A DNA stretch of 64,000 bases, taken from NCBI RefSeq assembly GCF_039523795.1, contig NZ_BAAAFZ010000046.1, positions 1-64,000 on the forward strand, read 5' to 3'. Position 1 is the stretch's first letter, and every line of letters begins with the position of its first letter. The notes beneath the pieces were generated by a model, which ran no database searches, was not told the origin of the DNA, and saw nothing but the letters and a program-made list of their open reading frames with translations. The position numbers and the translations under genes were made by a program. The DNA comes from Craurococcus roseus. GTDB taxonomy: Bacteria; Pseudomonadota; Alphaproteobacteria; Acetobacterales; Acetobacteraceae. Of the stretch, positions 59,380 to 64,000 are shown piece after piece.

Positions 59380-59966
59380 GCCCCAGCGCCCCCCTTCAGC
59401 GGCGCCAGGGGGGGCGGCAGCCCGTCCGGCAAGGGCACGCGCGCCACGTTGAGCGTCATCGCCACCGCGACGTAGTAGCCGCAGGCCGCCACCAGATCGA
59501 CCAAGCCCCGCTCGCCGAAGCGCTCCACCACGGCCGCGTAGGTCGCGTCCGAGACGGAGCGCTCGCGGTGCAGTTCCGTGGCGAACTCGTAGACGACGCG
59601 CTGGTCCGCATCCATGTTCCCCGGCCGCTCGCCGCGCGCGATGGCCTCGGCGATGGCGGGCGGGAGCCCGGCTTTCATCGCCAGCGCGTGGTGCGCGTGC
59701 CATTCGAACTGCGCCGTCCACTCCCGCGCCGTGACGAGGATGGCCAGCTCGTTCAGCGCCGCCGGGATGGAGCTGTTGAACCGCACGTACTCGCCCACGC
59801 GCTGGAAGCGGTCCGCCACCTCCGGGCTCCGCAGCCAAGCCTGGAACGGCCCGCGCAAGCCCCCGCGCGGCCCGCCGGCGATGGCCTCGGCCACCTCCCG
59901 CTGCCGCGGGGTCATGCGCTCGGGCGCGAGGGGCGGCAGCCGCTCCGGTCCGGTCGCACCACCCAT
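59376..59966 (-). CDS. Carboxymuconolactone-decarboxylase-family protein (no CxxC)
   Basis: A 196-residue AhpD/CMD-fold protein. AILVTAREWTAQFEWHAHHALAMKAGLP corresponds to the usual active helix but lacks the Cys pair; His residues occupy the region, as in gamma-carboxymuconolactone decarboxylases. Other conserved parts are LTPRQREVAEAIAGGPRG-type start and ACGYYVAVAMTLNVARVPLP. First gene of a three-gene leftward operon. ATG with GGGAGGA 6 bases upstream; divergent from the livH gene with a 139-bp shared control region. Confidence 0.88.
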   Translation of the reverse strand: MGGATGPERLPPLAPERMTPRQREVAEAIAGGPRGGLRGPFQAWLRSPEVADRFQRVGEYVRFNSSIPAALNELAILVTAREWTAQFEWHAHHALAMKAGLPPAIAEAIARGERPGNMDADQRVVYEFATELHRERSVSDATYAAVVERFGERGLVDLVAACGYYVAVAMTLNVARVPLPDGLPPPLAPLKGGAGA

Positions 59967-60105
59967 GGCCGTCCTCCCTGTGCTTTCCGCCGATCATCGC
60001 CGCTGCCGGCCGGCGCGGCAACGCCCTTGGGCAATGTCCCCTTCGCAAGCGGCCTTTGCTGCCCTAGCGTCCCCGGCGCAGGGAAAAGGCCGTCGGGAGA
60101 AACCC

Positions 60106-62296
<2,191 letters not shown>

Positions 62297-62300
<4 letters not shown>

Positions 62301-63132
62301 GGGGCGACGGCGGCCGCCCCGGCGGGAGCGGCACGATCCTGGAGGTCGCCGGCCTCACCATGCGCTTCGGCGGGCTGGTGGCGGTGGACAGCGTGTCCTT
62401 CGACGCCCGGCGCGGCGACATCACCGCCCTGATCGGCCCGAACGGCGCCGGCAAGACCACCGTGTTCAACTGCATCACCGGCTTCTACCGCCCGAGCGAG
62501 GGCGCCATCCGGCTGCACGTCCGGGACGGCGCCCCCCCGGTCGAGCTGCACGCCCTGGCCGGGCACAACATCGCCCGCGCCGGCGTGGCGCGCTCCTTCC
62601 AGAACATCCGCCTGTTCCCCGGCATGACCGCGCTGGAGAACCTGCTGATCGCCCAGCACAACACCCTCATGGCGGCCTCGGGCTGGGGCATAGGCGCCGT
62701 GCTCGGCCTTTCGCGCTACCCGCGCGCCGAGCGCGAGGCCATCGCAAAGGCGCGCCGCTGGCTGGACGCCACGCGCCTGATCGAGCGCGCGGACGACCCC
62801 GCCGGCGCGCTTCCCTACGGCGCGCAGCGGCGGCTGGAGATAGCCCGCGCCATGTGCACCGACCCGTCGCTGCTCTGCCTGGACGAGCCGGCCGCCGGCC
62901 TCAACCCGCGCGAGTCGGACGAGTTGGCGCGCCTCCTGCTGAGCATCCGCGCCGACGGCACCTCCATCCTGCTGATCGAGCACGACATGGGCGTGGTGAT
63001 GCGGATCAGCGACAAGGTGGTGGTGCTCGACCACGGCAAGCTGATCGCGGCCGACGCGCCGGCCGCCGTGCGTGCCGACCCGCGCGTCATCGCCGCATAC
63101 CTTGGCGTGGACGACCCCGAGGAGACCGCGGC

Positions 63133-63136
<4 letters not shown>
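62297..63136 (+). CDS. livG: ABC transporter ATP-binding protein LivG
   Basis: A 279-residue ATPase. Walker A GPNGAGKT, LivG hallmark VARSFQNIRLFPGMTALENL, signature ALPYGAQRRLEIARAM, Walker B LLCLDEPAAGLNP and switch LIEHDMG are all present. Provides energy for LivHM. The product ends PEETAA; its stop overlaps the livF GTG. Confidence 0.94.
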
Positions 63137-63918
<782 letters not shown>

Positions 63919-64000
63919 AGCCCGTGCGCCGGCTGGTGCAAAAACGCCCGGCCTCGCCTACCTTCGTTCCGGGCGGGCAAACGCCGCATCCAGATCTGGG
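63919..64000. other. Window end after livF, no gene start seen
   Basis: 82 bp without a start that I can support. CGCCCGG (63945-63951) can pair with CCGGGCG (63969-63975) around a 17-nt loop, a possible weak terminator or leader stem ahead of a downstream receptor gene. Confidence 0.3.

Overview
The window is GC-rich chromosomal DNA whose gene content fits an alphaproteobacterium, most probably in the Acetobacteraceae (Roseomonas-like). The pointers are the tuf / tRNA-Trp / secE / nusG core, an RTX-Hint protein of the type common in that family, many Bug/TctC and TRAP receptors, a CYP153 P450, and frequent GTG/TTG starts with 4-bp ATGA/GTGA overlaps. The taxonomic placement is inference from content. 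I saw no phage, insertion sequence, integrase or CRISPR array.

Layout. (1) 1-3097 is a housekeeping core: the 3' end of tuf, tRNA-Trp, secE and nusG, interrupted by a divergent tryptophan-catabolic pair (tryptophan 2,3-dioxygenase and a kynureninase-like enzyme). nusG is followed not by rplK but by a hexapeptide-repeat transferase, a stand-alone receiver domain and an unknown gene on the other strand (3114-5111). (2) 5463-27737 is a single-strand block of 17 genes that looks like one catabolic operon: an amidohydrolase, a UrtA/FmdD-like ABC importer, an amidase, a second ABC importer with a fused LivH-LivM permease, hydantoinase/oxoprolinase subunits HyuA and HyuB, a two-gene molybdenum hydroxylase, a 6-hydroxynicotinate-reductase-like protein and a UPF0280 (ApbE-superfamily) protein. 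A hairpin plus short T-run closes it. It reads as import, hydroxylation, reduction, hydrolytic opening and deamidation of an N-heterocycle or cyclic amide, and is the strongest candidate here for an undescribed pathway. (3) 28241-32366 encodes an RTX-Hint protein and a composite glycosyltransferase.

(4) 32452-37040 holds an enolase-superfamily enzyme, a complete TRAP transporter and a DUF427 protein. (5) 37120-43998 is a leftward run with a DmpA-type aminopeptidase, a frameshifted histidinol-dehydrogenase-like gene, hutU, hutI, a small unknown gene and a short-chain dehydrogenase: part of histidine/urocanate breakdown, with no hutH in view. (6) 44061-46386 has a PaaI-type thioesterase and, divergently, a [2Fe-2S] ferredoxin with a CYP153-type alkane/fatty-acid hydroxylase. 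(7) 46396-56538 has two orphan Bug receptors and two MoxR-ATPase/VWA pairs placed on either side of a complete TctABC tricarboxylate transporter and an AhpD-like protein. (8) 56542-59966 is a leftward operon of a carboxymuconolactone-decarboxylase-like protein, a class III CoA-transferase and a ThDP enzyme. (9) 60106-63918 encodes LivH, LivM, LivG and LivF of a third branched-chain-type ABC importer, whose binding protein is not in the window.

Overall this is an importer-rich chromosome: three LivHMGF-type systems, one TRAP, one TTT and two extra Bug receptors, interleaved with enzymes for nitrogen heterocycles, tryptophan, histidine, hydrocarbons and carboxylic acids. No transcription factor is encoded in the window apart from the lone receiver domain, so the control of these operons lies elsewhere or at the palindromes and hairpins noted below.
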